A stretch of 64,000 nt of DNA, taken from NCBI RefSeq assembly GCF_905220995.1, contig NZ_CAJNBJ010000020.1, forward strand, positions 62,001 to 126,000, in the 5' to 3' direction. The notes below the pieces were generated by a model. The model did not search any database. It saw only the letters and a program-made list of their open reading frames with translations, and had not been told where the DNA came from. The stretch comes from Nitrospira defluvii (GTDB taxonomy: Bacteria; Nitrospirota; Nitrospiria; Nitrospirales; Nitrospiraceae). Within the stretch, counting starts at the first letter, position 1. Each line of letters opens with the position of its first letter. Position numbers and translations under genes: made by a program. This document shows positions 40,486 through 48,958 of the stretch, in pieces.

Positions 40486-40740
40486 ATGGCTCGTCTTGAT
40501 ATTCTCGTTCACCGGGGTTGCCTGTCCGAGCGATCGACTCTGGCGTTAGTCAAAGAAATTCAACAGGAACTTCCTGCGTGGCATATCGAGGTTCGAGCTG
40601 CAGACAAGCAGGATCGTGATGTCTTGGGCATCCTGGTGTTCCCTGCTTTTCTCCTCGGTGGGCGGGTCCTAGCCACGGGTATCCCACGGAAGGAATGGTT
40701 GCTGGCGAGACTCAAAGAATGGGAGCGGAGCAACTCCTGA
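40486..40740 (+). CDS. thioredoxin-fold small protein, 84 residues
   Basis: The pattern LDILVHRGCLSERS, a helix, then EVRAADKQDRDVLGILVFPAFLLGGRVL, with a cis-Pro-like VFPAF, resembles the small thioredoxin/glutaredoxin-like fold. Only one cysteine is present where CxxC would be, so it is not a classical disulfide reductase. It is the first gene past the mobile-element junction. Confidence is moderate. Confidence 0.55.
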   Translation: MARLDILVHRGCLSERSTLALVKEIQQELPAWHIEVRAADKQDRDVLGILVFPAFLLGGRVLATGIPRKEWLLARLKEWERSNS

Positions 40741-40782
40741 TCAGGCGGCCGTCGGCCAGAGAGCGACTCTAGAGTGAAGACG

Positions 40783-41364
40783 ATGTCCGTAATGGATACA
40801 CAGCCGGAGAGATTCAGCTCTGACCTCTCACGCATCACCGCCACCGAAATCGTCTTTCTGGATATTACCCAGACTCTCGGTGTCACGTTTGTACCAGATC
40901 TGTTTATGGGAATGTGCGATCGACCGGCTTATCTGGAAACGGCCTGGGAACTGTTCAAAGAAGAGCTTTATCTCGAACATCTGGATCACAGCACCAAGCG
41001 CATCATCGCGTTGGCCATTACCACAAATGAGGCAGGATTGTATTTCGCCACGGCCCTGCCTCACGCGTTTCGGCTGAACGCGCTTGATCAGGCAACGTAC
41101 CGCAAGATTGTGTCGACCATCCGATTTTTCAAGGCGTTTGACCGGTACCTTTCTGGAGTCAGGCCCTCCTCTATCCTGGATACTCCGGCGTTTGTGAGCG
41201 CGTGTTTGCGTGATGAATACCAAGGGTTTAAAGAGACAATCCCGGCGCCCGTTGCGCCGTTGGGAGAACCCTTTCGGCCAATCGGCGTGCGGCTCGGTGG
41301 TTTACGGCTCATCATATTTCTGCTGCTTCCGATTGCGATAACAGTCTATCTGTTCGTCACATGA
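40783..41364 (+). CDS. AhpD/CMD-like protein with C-terminal membrane anchor
   Basis: About 193 residues from ATG 40783 (a GTG at 40774 is possible). The middle resembles the carboxymuconolactone decarboxylase/AhpD helical fold (RPAYLETAWELFKEEL, KRIIALAITTNEAGLYFATALP), but the CxxC of AhpD is not present. The C-terminus is one hydrophobic helix (LIIFLLLPIAITVYLFV). It overlaps the DUF3179 gene by 4 bases. Confidence 0.6.
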   Translation: MSVMDTQPERFSSDLSRITATEIVFLDITQTLGVTFVPDLFMGMCDRPAYLETAWELFKEELYLEHLDHSTKRIIALAITTNEAGLYFATALPHAFRLNALDQATYRKIVSTIRFFKAFDRYLSGVRPSSILDTPAFVSACLRDEYQGFKETIPAPVAPLGEPFRPIGVRLGGLRLIIFLLLPIAITVYLFVT

Positions 41365-42389
41365 ACCAGCCCGGTCCATCGCTCTCTTCTTCGACTCCGG
41401 TCAGAACGGTTTTCTGGCCCTATCTTGTTCCACCCCGGCGCAGAGTGCTGCTCCTGATCGCCATCGGTGCTGTGCTTAGTTGCTCCGCGTGGCTTGGATT
41501 TGGAAAGTCGCTAGCGACCTCGTTCGATCTGACCAAGCATAGTGTTCCACTCGACCAGATTGTCGATGGAGGGCCGGGGAAAGACGGGATTCCTGCCTTG
41601 CTCACCCCGCGATTCGTTTCTGCGTTTGGGGCGACGTTCCTCCAGGACGCTGATCGCGTCTTGGGACTTACACAGGGAGTCGAAGCCAAGGCCTATCCGA
41701 TCAAGATTCTCAACTGGCACGAAATCGTGAATGATGTGGTCGGCGGCAAGCCGGTTGTTGTCACCTACTGCCCGCTCTGCGGGACCGGGATCGCCTTCGA
41801 TGCGAATGTGGAAGGGAGCCGGCACACGTTTGGCGTGTCCGGCCTGCTCTATCAAAGCGACCTCCTCATGTACGACCATCAGACAGACAGCTTGTGGTCA
41901 CAGATCGGCATGCATGCCGTGGCGGGGCCGCTGACAGGCCAGCGGCTCACTCCTGTCTTTCTGGAGCATACGACCTGGGCGGAGTGGCGCGCGGCCCATC
42001 CGTCAACACTCGTGCTCTCGACGAGAACCGGGTCGCTTCGAAACTACGATCGAGATCCCTACACAGGTTATGCTGAAAGTGGTGAGCTGTTTTTCGACAC
42101 CACGCATGTCGATCCGCGCTACCATCCCAAAGAATGGGTGGTGGGGATCGAGCACAAGGGCGTGGTCAAAGCCTATCCCTTTAGCGAGCTCAAGAAGGGC
42201 GAGTCTCCCCTCACCGATGAACTCGGCGGAGACACGGTGACGATACATGTTAATCACCGTGCGCGCAGCGTGTCGGTGACTGATACGGGAGGGAGACCGA
42301 TCCCGTCCGTGACGGCCTTCTGGTTCGCCTGGTATGCCTTTCATCCCGACACGCAGGTGTTCAAATGGCCTGTACGGAGGTCCCCATGA
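41361..42389 (+). CDS. DUF3179-family exported protein
   Basis: A 342-residue protein with an N-terminal signal or anchor (RVLLLIAIGAVLSCSAWLG). DUF3179 features are clear: KAYPIKILNWHEIVNDV, PVVVTYCPLCGTGIAFD, SGLLYQSDLLMYD, SLWSQ and, late, FWFAWYAFHPDT. The C-x2-C (CPLC) is the family hallmark; the function is unknown. Coupled on both sides by 4-base overlaps to AhpD-like genes, which suggests a common redox-related task. Confidence 0.85.
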   Translation: MNQPGPSLSSSTPVRTVFWPYLVPPRRRVLLLIAIGAVLSCSAWLGFGKSLATSFDLTKHSVPLDQIVDGGPGKDGIPALLTPRFVSAFGATFLQDADRVLGLTQGVEAKAYPIKILNWHEIVNDVVGGKPVVVTYCPLCGTGIAFDANVEGSRHTFGVSGLLYQSDLLMYDHQTDSLWSQIGMHAVAGPLTGQRLTPVFLEHTTWAEWRAAHPSTLVLSTRTGSLRNYDRDPYTGYAESGELFFDTTHVDPRYHPKEWVVGIEHKGVVKAYPFSELKKGESPLTDELGGDTVTIHVNHRARSVSVTDTGGRPIPSVTAFWFAWYAFHPDTQVFKWPVRRSP

Positions 42390-42937
42390 CCAGAGTGACC
42401 CGCTGGTTCCTCGAACGGCGGCTCCGTGCGGTTGAGCGGGCGCAGGGGGCCGAACTCGCCTATCTGCGCGGCATGCTGCGCGTCTCGTTTCCGCACTTTC
42501 TCGCATTCATACAGGTCATGCCTCTTGCGCGGTTTCGGAGGGCCCTTCCGCCTGAGGCGTATCATCTGGCGCGAATTGTCACAGCGCGACATGAAGATTG
42601 CGGCACGTGGATGGCGATGGAAGTGCGCCTGGCAACACGAGCCGGCGTCAGCGCGGCCCTGATTCATACCATTCTCGATGAAGCCCCCTGCGCGCTGCCC
42701 TCGGATTTGGCGGAGGTATATTTCTTTGCCGAAGCCGTGGCGACGGGCAGTGGCGAGGAGGATACCTGGCGTGAAGCTATCTTCCGTCGCTATGGTGACG
42801 TCGGCGTCGTCGAGCTTTCCATGGCGATCGCCGTCTCCCGCCTGTTCCCGACCCTCACGCATGCCATGGGCTGTGCCGCTCCTTGCGTGCCGAGCAACGC
42901 CCAGTTCGAGGCGCTGGGCCGTGACCGGCAAGGCTAG
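42386..42937 (+). CDS. AhpD/CMD-like protein, 183 residues
   Basis: The ATG at 42386 follows CGGAGGTCCCC and overlaps the previous stop (ATGA). The segment LARIVTARHEDCGTWMAMEV resembles the AhpD/CMD active-site helix, with a single Cys. It continues LIHTILDEAPCALPSDLAEVY. Similar in kind to the product of 40783-41364 but without the membrane tail. Function inferred only as peroxidase-like fold. Confidence 0.65.
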   Translation: MTRVTRWFLERRLRAVERAQGAELAYLRGMLRVSFPHFLAFIQVMPLARFRRALPPEAYHLARIVTARHEDCGTWMAMEVRLATRAGVSAALIHTILDEAPCALPSDLAEVYFFAEAVATGSGEEDTWREAIFRRYGDVGVVELSMAIAVSRLFPTLTHAMGCAAPCVPSNAQFEALGRDRQG

Positions 42938-43121
42938 AATACGCTCCACAACCTCCGTCATCTCCTCTCATTACTCCAGCAACCGGAGATCCTATTCTCC
43001 TTCGGCCGTCTCCGTCAGATATTTGTTCAGCCGTTTGTAAGATATGTCACAGACCCGTGTCGTGAACGTGGCTTAGCATGGCATCATCTGTTCATGGATA
43101 GAAAGGATGCGATACAGGGTC

Positions 43122-43838
43122 ATGCGAAGGAGGAACAAGTTGGGAGGCCGGGGTCACCATGCGGGTGTGCAGGGAACCGCGGAAAGGCCGCTAGGTCAAC
43201 ATCGGCGGCACATCGCCGCCTTCATAACAGCATCGGTACTGACAATCGTGATGCTCTGGATCAATGGCGGGGTGGCGGTGGCGGAATCGTCCTTTGCGGC
43301 TCGGGACGTCGTGAAGCGCGGCACCATGGAACTCGGAGGGGCCGTGGGATACGCCCAGGCCACAACGGCGGTCGGCGCTGGTACATCGGCCAACCGGGCA
43401 GCAGCCTTTGTCCTCCCGCGCCTCGGAATGGTGCTGACCGATCCCCTGGGATCCGGATGGTACCAGGGCAATGTCGAGCTGTTGGTGGAACCGGTGTACG
43501 CTCGATTCACCAAACCGTTTGCGGCCGATGGAGCTGGCGGTTCGTTCGTGGTGAAATACAACTTTCTCTCGTTCGGTCGATGGATGCCCTTCTGGGATGC
43601 CGGCGCCGGCATCTTCTGGACCAACTTGGCGCCGCGGATCTCAGAACAGAGCACACAGTTCGAATTTGGCCTGGAAACGGGTCCTGGCGTGCACTATTTT
43701 GTGACGGACCGGATTACCTGGACCATGGGTGTGCGGCTCCACCATATCTCCAATGCCAACCTCGGCGAACGGAATACCGGGATCAACGGGGTGCTGCCTT
43801 ATGTCGGTGTCTCATTCTTCACACCGGGATTTTTTTGA
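43122..43838 (+). CDS. PagL-like outer-membrane beta-barrel (lipid A deacylase family)
   Basis: About 238 residues. Signal peptide (ITASVLTIVMLWINGGVAVA), then a small beta-barrel. The PagL motif is visible: LHHISNANLGERNTGIN, with the His and Ser of the active site, and a final strand GVLPYVGVSFF. PagL removes the 3-O acyl chain of lipid A. Activity is inferred from the motif. The start is uncertain (ATG 43107 also in frame). Confidence 0.75.
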   Translation: MRRRNKLGGRGHHAGVQGTAERPLGQHRRHIAAFITASVLTIVMLWINGGVAVAESSFAARDVVKRGTMELGGAVGYAQATTAVGAGTSANRAAAFVLPRLGMVLTDPLGSGWYQGNVELLVEPVYARFTKPFAADGAGGSFVVKYNFLSFGRWMPFWDAGAGIFWTNLAPRISEQSTQFEFGLETGPGVHYFVTDRITWTMGVRLHHISNANLGERNTGINGVLPYVGVSFFTPGFF

Positions 43839-44089
43839 CGCCCAGGGAGTCGATACCGTGACGCTGATGACCTACTGGCTCAATTTTGGAACATTTCACG
43901 CCTCGGTCCTGAGACGGTCGAAATGGGAGCCAGGGTTTTGCGGCGAAATGCGCAACGCGCTTCAGTCACGATGAGCGGGCAACCAAGAGGACCGATAGGG
44001 CGGTCCGTCGCAAGTCAACACGTTGCGGACGTATGGTATCCCAGTCTTGGAACGTCAGACTCATAGTCTTTCCGGAGGTTCCACGCCCC

Positions 44090-45637
44090 ATGGAAATACA
44101 TTCCTCACACGACAGCTCTAACACGGCCGCTGAGAAGTACCGAGTGCTGTTGGAGATCACGAATGCGCTCGTGTTGAATCTCGACCGGGACGCGTTGTTC
44201 AAAGCGATCGCGAGCGAGATCCGGAACGTCACCACGTTCGATCGAGCCGGCATCACCCTCTACGATCCTGTGGCCGATCACTTCCAAATCTATTCACTGG
44301 AAACGACTGCTCCGCCGGTTTCACTGCAGCGGGGGGCTGATATTCCGCGGGAGGGAAGCGGGATGGGGTGGACGTTCGACCACCGGACACCGTTGTATCG
44401 CCCGCAATTGCCGGACGACCGTGGGTTCTTCGAGGATACGCATTTCTTGGCTGAAGGCTTGCAGTCGGTGCTTTATCTGCCCCTAATGACGCGAGACAGG
44501 ATATTGGGAACGCTTCAAGTGGCCAGCACAATCCCTTCGCGCTATACAGACGAGGACATCGCGTTTCTCTTGCAGGTGGCCAGTCAGCTGGCGCTCGCGC
44601 TCGACAATGCGCTGTGCTACGACACAATCAAGTCGCTCCGTGACCAACTCCACAAGGAGAACGTTTATCTTCAGGAAGAAATCAAGTCGACCCACAACTT
44701 CGAAGAGATCATTGGAGAGAGCCCAGTGATACGACGAGTGTTGCGGAGTGTGGAACAAGTGGCGCCGACCGATTCTACGGTATTGATCCGGGGCGAAACC
44801 GGGACCGGCAAGGAGTTGATCGCCCGAGCAATTCACGATTTGAGTCAGAGAAAGTCCCGCCCATTAGTGAGAGTCAACTGCGCTGCGCTCCCCGCAGGGC
44901 TGGTGGAGAGCGAACTGTTCGGTCACGAGAAGGGGGCCTTCACCGGAGCGCTCAATAAGAAAATCGGAAGATTTGAACTCGCCCATCAGGGAACGATCTT
45001 CCTGGACGAAGTGGGCGATCTGCCGCTTGAGACCCAGGCCAAACTCCTCCGGGTCTTGCAGGAACAGGAGTTCGAGCGAGTGGGCGGTGCGCAGACGATC
45101 ACGGTGAATGTCCGCGTCATGGCCGCAACCAACCGGGATCTCAAGGCCGCCGTGACCCAACAGACCTTTCGCGCTGATCTGTTCTATCGTCTGAATGTCT
45201 TTCCGATCCAAATTCCTCCCTTGCGGGAACGCACGGAAGACATTCCGATCCTCGCGCGCTACTTTATCGACAAATACATGAAGAAAATGAACAAGCAATT
45301 CGAGGCCATCGGCCACAGCACGATGGAGCGACTGGTCCAGTACGCCTGGCCTGGTAATGTGCGAGAATTTGAGCATGTGATCGAACGTGCCGTGATCCAT
45401 TGCAGCGGTCCGACCCTGGATATCGGAAATGAGGCCTTGTCTGTCACGAGCGCCGCCGTGGCAACTCCGGAACGGCTCATGACGTTGGAGGAAATGGAAC
45501 GGAGCCATATTCTGAAAGTGCTGGAACTAACCAAGTGGGTGGTCGGGGGCCCCAAGGGCGCTGCCGAACTGCTCAATATCCATCCCAATACCTTGCGGAG
45601 CCGGCTTCCCAAACTCGGCATCACAAAGCCTGAGTAG
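44090..45637 (+). CDS. GAF-domain sigma-54-dependent activator (Fis type)
   Basis: About 515 residues. N-terminal GAF domain (LEITNALVLNLDRDALFKAI), a coiled-coil linker (LRDQLHKENVYLQEEIKS), then an AAA+ domain with Walker A GETGTGKE, the sigma-54 contact loop GAFTGA, Walker B FLDEVGDL, and a C-terminal Fis-type HTH (GAAELLNIHPNTLRSRL). It is FhlA/NorR-like in layout. The GAF ligand is unknown. ATG 44090 follows GGAGG at longer spacing. Confidence 0.92.
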   Translation: MEIHSSHDSSNTAAEKYRVLLEITNALVLNLDRDALFKAIASEIRNVTTFDRAGITLYDPVADHFQIYSLETTAPPVSLQRGADIPREGSGMGWTFDHRTPLYRPQLPDDRGFFEDTHFLAEGLQSVLYLPLMTRDRILGTLQVASTIPSRYTDEDIAFLLQVASQLALALDNALCYDTIKSLRDQLHKENVYLQEEIKSTHNFEEIIGESPVIRRVLRSVEQVAPTDSTVLIRGETGTGKELIARAIHDLSQRKSRPLVRVNCAALPAGLVESELFGHEKGAFTGALNKKIGRFELAHQGTIFLDEVGDLPLETQAKLLRVLQEQEFERVGGAQTITVNVRVMAATNRDLKAAVTQQTFRADLFYRLNVFPIQIPPLRERTEDIPILARYFIDKYMKKMNKQFEAIGHSTMERLVQYAWPGNVREFEHVIERAVIHCSGPTLDIGNEALSVTSAAVATPERLMTLEEMERSHILKVLELTKWVVGGPKGAAELLNIHPNTLRSRLPKLGITKPE

Positions 45638-45851
45638 CCCTGTTACAGCCTCGCTGCCCACGAAAAAGAATCACGAACCGGTCCACCCGCCCTACTCCTC
45701 GATCGCACCCTGCCCAGATTCCACGAGCCCTCGAACCTGGTACGACCCTTCGTATCACCCTTACGCATCCCACAAGAGCCTCCAATGAAGCCATAGCCTC
45801 TAACCATTGGGAATCAGGCGCTGCTCCATGGTTGCGATCGGTTCTCGGCGC

Positions 45852-45866
45852 GGGCACGGTCCTTGA
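45852..45866 (+). promoter_or_regulatory. candidate sigma-54 promoter
   Basis: GGGCACGGTCCTTGA resembles the -24/-12 consensus TGGCAC-N5-TTGC. The -24 GG and spacing fit, but the -12 C is A, a serious mismatch. It lies about 80 bases before the STAS gene and directly after the sigma-54 activator gene, whose natural target this could be. The rest of 45638-45946 shows nothing else. Confidence 0.35.
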
Positions 45867-45946
45867 GATACAGAGGAGCAGCACTCTCAGACGATTTGGA
45901 ATGCGATCACGGCCCGATTGCCGGAGCCGTTCGAGGAGGCGCCACG

Positions 45947-46297
45947 ATGTTACGAATTACTCAAGTGAGCGAAGACAGTGACCAGGTTTGCCTGAAGGTG
46001 GAGGGCCGGGTGATCGGAGACTGGGTTTCCGAACTCGACCGTACCTGTGGGTCTTGCCTGTCCCAGAGCCGACACATCACGCTCGATATGTCCGATGTGA
46101 CCTACATTGATCGACAAGGAGTCGAGACGCTCAAGAGGATCTTGGGCGAGAACGTGCGGCTGACGGGCGCCACCCTGCTCGTGCAGGCGCTTCTGGGACG
46201 GCAAGTCGTCGGAAAAATTCGGCAAGGAAAGACAATCGGACCGGGAGGACCGCCGATCAAGGCAGCGAACCTCACGAATTCCAGGCGCTCTCAATGA
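45947..46297 (+). CDS. STAS-domain protein (anti-anti-sigma type)
   Basis: A 116-residue protein: LRITQVSEDSDQVCLKVEGR, then SRHITLDMSDVTYIDRQGVE and TLKRILGENVRL, the STAS strand-helix order. The conserved phosphorylatable Ser region reads YIDRQG, with Arg/Gln instead of Ser, so phospho-switching may be lost. The ATG follows GAGGAGGCGCCACG. Basic Gly-rich tail. Confidence 0.7.
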   Translation: MLRITQVSEDSDQVCLKVEGRVIGDWVSELDRTCGSCLSQSRHITLDMSDVTYIDRQGVETLKRILGENVRLTGATLLVQALLGRQVVGKIRQGKTIGPGGPPIKAANLTNSRRSQ

Positions 46298-46352
46298 CAC
46301 GGACATCGATTGGAAGGAAACTCTACAGGGCGCTGAGGGAAAGGAGGACGTC

Positions 46353-46601
46353 ATGACACACGAGACGCAGTGGAAATGTTTGTCAGAAGGGAATGCGTGG
46401 ACGTTCATGAAACTTTCCGCGATCCTGCTGGTGATCGGTCTTGGGATGGAAGCTTACATTCTGTTCGCGCATGGGGCAGACACGCTTGGTGAGTATATTC
46501 GACTCCTCTTTCTGGCGTCCTGGAGTGGCATTATCGGAATCGCGAGTGTCGCACTGGCGACAGTGTGGCTGCTGATGCGGGCCATGACGACCTGCCGCTG
46601 A
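46353..46601 (+). CDS. small membrane protein with two helices, 82 residues
   Basis: Two hydrophobic helices (FMKLSAILLVIGLGMEAYIL and IIGIASVALATVWLLM) separated by a short loop. AAGGAGG lies 5-12 bases before the ATG at 46353. It sits between the STAS gene and the TPR-first operon. No family recognised. Confidence 0.55.
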   Translation: MTHETQWKCLSEGNAWTFMKLSAILLVIGLGMEAYILFAHGADTLGEYIRLLFLASWSGIIGIASVALATVWLLMRAMTTCR

Positions 46602-46731
46602 GGCCAGTCCCTTGCAGGCGACAGGGACCAGGCTCGGGATGGTGGACTGTAGCTGGGACAGCAGGAATGGCGGGAACGTCCATGATGATTTGTTCCTGGT
46701 CCCACTGGGGCCGAGTTGTGGAGGGAGATGT

Positions 46732-47403
46732 ATGACTCGCATTCGCGCTTGGAGTGTGGCGGCATGGCTCACGGCGACGCTTGGCTGCGCCGTCTCCCAA
46801 GCAGACACACTTCCCGGTGTGCCCTCGGCGCCGAATTCGGAGGCGACAACGGTGCGCACCGCACAGGATGAATCCATGCTCCATAATGACGCCGGAGGGC
46901 GATTGTTCGAGCAGGGAGACCTGGAGGGTGCGGCCCGGGAGTTTCGTGAAGCGATCCGGTTCAGTCCTCTGAGTCCCGTGCCCCATAACAACCTCGGCAT
47001 GGTCCTCCATGTTCAGGGACAGCCCGCAGACGCGCTCATAGAGTTCCGAGAATCCGTCACGCTCAATCCTGGCTATGCGCCGGCCTGGAGCAATCTTGGC
47101 TTCGCCTTCTACGAGCTGGATCAACTGATCCCTGCGATGGAGGCTTGGCGGATCGCCGTGGACCTCAACCAGCAGATGGCCGGCACCTGGGCCGGTCTGG
47201 CGCTCGATCTCTTCGCCGGTGGCCATGGGGGCGAGGCAATTGAGAGTTATCGGCAGGCGATCCACTTGGACCTGCGTGACGCGGACCTGACCTATCTGCG
47301 GACGGTTCGGCATTGGAGCGTCCGGGCCCTCAATCATGCCGATATGATTCTAAGAGTGATCGCAGCCCGGCAGCAAGCGTTCCTTTCTGGTCCGTTGCGA
47401 TGA
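46732..47403 (+). CDS. TPR-repeat periplasmic protein
   Basis: About 223 residues. Signal peptide (WSVAAWLTATLGCAVSQA), then three to four TPR units: LFEQGDLEGAAREFREAI, PVPHNNLGMVLHVQGQPADA, APAWSNLGFAFYELDQLIPA and AGTWAGLALDLFAGGHGGEA. TPRs are scaffolds for protein contacts. ATG 46732 follows GGAGGGAGATGT. Its stop overlaps the next start (ATGA), beginning the coupled operon to 52673. Confidence 0.75.
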   Translation: MTRIRAWSVAAWLTATLGCAVSQADTLPGVPSAPNSEATTVRTAQDESMLHNDAGGRLFEQGDLEGAAREFREAIRFSPLSPVPHNNLGMVLHVQGQPADALIEFRESVTLNPGYAPAWSNLGFAFYELDQLIPAMEAWRIAVDLNQQMAGTWAGLALDLFAGGHGGEAIESYRQAIHLDLRDADLTYLRTVRHWSVRALNHADMILRVIAARQQAFLSGPLR

Positions 47404-48149
47404 GGATGCCGATGAATGCTCCGCTTGCCTCGCTCACGTTGGTCGCCATTCTGGCCGTCTCCTGGATGCCCGTGCTGGCCGGAGACGCACGACTCTTGCT
47501 GAATCCTTCTCCTGACTCGCTCGGAGACAATGGACTGCCGAAGGGATGGCAGATACTGCGTTTTCAGAACGTCGCGAAGGCGACAGATTACTCCGTCGAG
47601 GCAGACGAAGGGGGAACGGCTCTCAAGGCGGTGAGTCAGGCATCCGCCTCCGGCATCTACACCGAGGTGGACCTGGATGCGAGTGAGTTCCCGCTGATTG
47701 CATGGGACTGGAAGGTGTCCAATCTCATCGAGAAAGGGGACGCCACGACTAAGAACGGCGACGATTTTCCCGCGCGGATCATCGTGGCCTTTCATTACGA
47801 CCCGGCCCAAGCCTCTCTCTTCAAGCGGATGAAGTATGAGATCGTCCGGTTGATTTACGGCCGTTATCCTCCGGGCAGCGCGCTCCTCTACGTCTGGGAC
47901 AATCGGCTTCCCGTGGGGACGATGCTCGACAACGCCAATGCGTCCTGGGCCAAGATGATCATCCTGGAGAGCGGACCGTCAAAGGTCGCGCAATGGGTCA
48001 GTGAACGACGCAATGTTTCCGAGGATTATGCAAATGCGTTCGGTAGCGATCCGCCCAGGCTGAGATTCATCGGGATCATGACCGATACGGACGACACGGG
48101 CGAACAGGCGACCGCGTACTATCGGCACCTCTCGCTGAACAGGAGTTGA
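47400..48149 (+). CDS. DUF3047-family periplasmic protein (first copy)
   Basis: A 249-residue protein with signal peptide (LTLVAILAVSWMPVLAG). DUF3047 features: GWQILRFQNVAKATDYSV, LIAWDWKVSNLIEKGDAT, DDFPARIIVAFHYD, LLYVWDNRLPVGTML and GIMTDTDDTGEQATAYY. The fold is jelly-roll-like; the function is unknown, though the family is common with lipid or envelope genes. Starts on ATGA overlap with the TPR gene. Confidence 0.85.
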   Translation: MRMPMNAPLASLTLVAILAVSWMPVLAGDARLLLNPSPDSLGDNGLPKGWQILRFQNVAKATDYSVEADEGGTALKAVSQASASGIYTEVDLDASEFPLIAWDWKVSNLIEKGDATTKNGDDFPARIIVAFHYDPAQASLFKRMKYEIVRLIYGRYPPGSALLYVWDNRLPVGTMLDNANASWAKMIILESGPSKVAQWVSERRNVSEDYANAFGSDPPRLRFIGIMTDTDDTGEQATAYYRHLSLNRS

Positions 48150-48154
48150 GCACG

Positions 48155-48958
48155 ATGAGAGACCAGAACCACTCAGCAGCCAGGCCGCAGACGATGGTCG
48201 AGTGTCAACACCTGGGGAGTCGCCCGGCAGGGACAGGAAGCGGTCTGGCCTGCGCGGGACTCCTCTCTGTTTTCGTGTGCGCCGGCCTGTTCAGCATCGG
48301 AACGTCGCAGGCAGTCGCGCAGAACTCGCTGCTCTTCTCCGAAGACTTCGAAGCGGGTTTGAGTGTCCGCTGGGAGGAGCAGGGATTTCCCAGTATCGCC
48401 AGGCACAACGTCTTTTCCCTCGCCTCCGAGCCGGACGGCAATCACTATCTCAAGGTCGAGAGCGACCGGTCCTCTTCCGCCAAAGGCGTGCATCTGACGT
48501 TTGCTCCGCGACAATGCCCCCACGTGAGTTGGCGATGGAGGATCTCGAACACGATCGCGGCGGGCGACCTCATGCGCAAAGAAGGCGACGACGCGGCCGC
48601 GAAACTCTACGTGGTCTTTCGCGGCCCGTCGTTCTGGAATCCATTGGATAAACGTATTCTGGTGTACCTGTGGGATCACCGGGCGCCGGTCGGAGCCATC
48701 TATCCCAACGCCTGGCTGCCGTCTAAAGAGCGAATGGTGATCGTGGAGAGCGGAACCGCAAAGGTGGGCCAGTGGGTGACTGAACAGGTCCATCTGGCGA
48801 ACGATTTCATGCGGGCATTCCCGGGAAAAGAGCCGGGTGAGGTGGAGGCCGTGGCTTTTCTGGCAGACACGGACAACACGCGATCACGCGTCATCGCCGG
48901 CTTTGACGATTTGGCGATCCGTTGCGCCGAACCTGAAACCAATCGAGTTCGCCCATGA
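48155..48958 (+). CDS. DUF3047-family periplasmic protein (second copy)
   Basis: About 267 residues. Signal peptide (LLSVFVCAGLFSIGTSQAVA), then the same family features as the previous gene: SWRWRISNTIAAGDLMRKEG, DAAAKLYVVFRG, ILVYLWDHRAPVGAIY and AFLADTDNTRSRVIAGFDD. The two are clearly paralogous but diverged. AGGAG precedes the ATG at 48155; the stop overlaps the next gene by 4 bases. Confidence 0.85.
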   Translation: MRDQNHSAARPQTMVECQHLGSRPAGTGSGLACAGLLSVFVCAGLFSIGTSQAVAQNSLLFSEDFEAGLSVRWEEQGFPSIARHNVFSLASEPDGNHYLKVESDRSSSAKGVHLTFAPRQCPHVSWRWRISNTIAAGDLMRKEGDDAAAKLYVVFRGPSFWNPLDKRILVYLWDHRAPVGAIYPNAWLPSKERMVIVESGTAKVGQWVTEQVHLANDFMRAFPGKEPGEVEAVAFLADTDNTRSRVIAGFDDLAIRCAEPETNRVRP

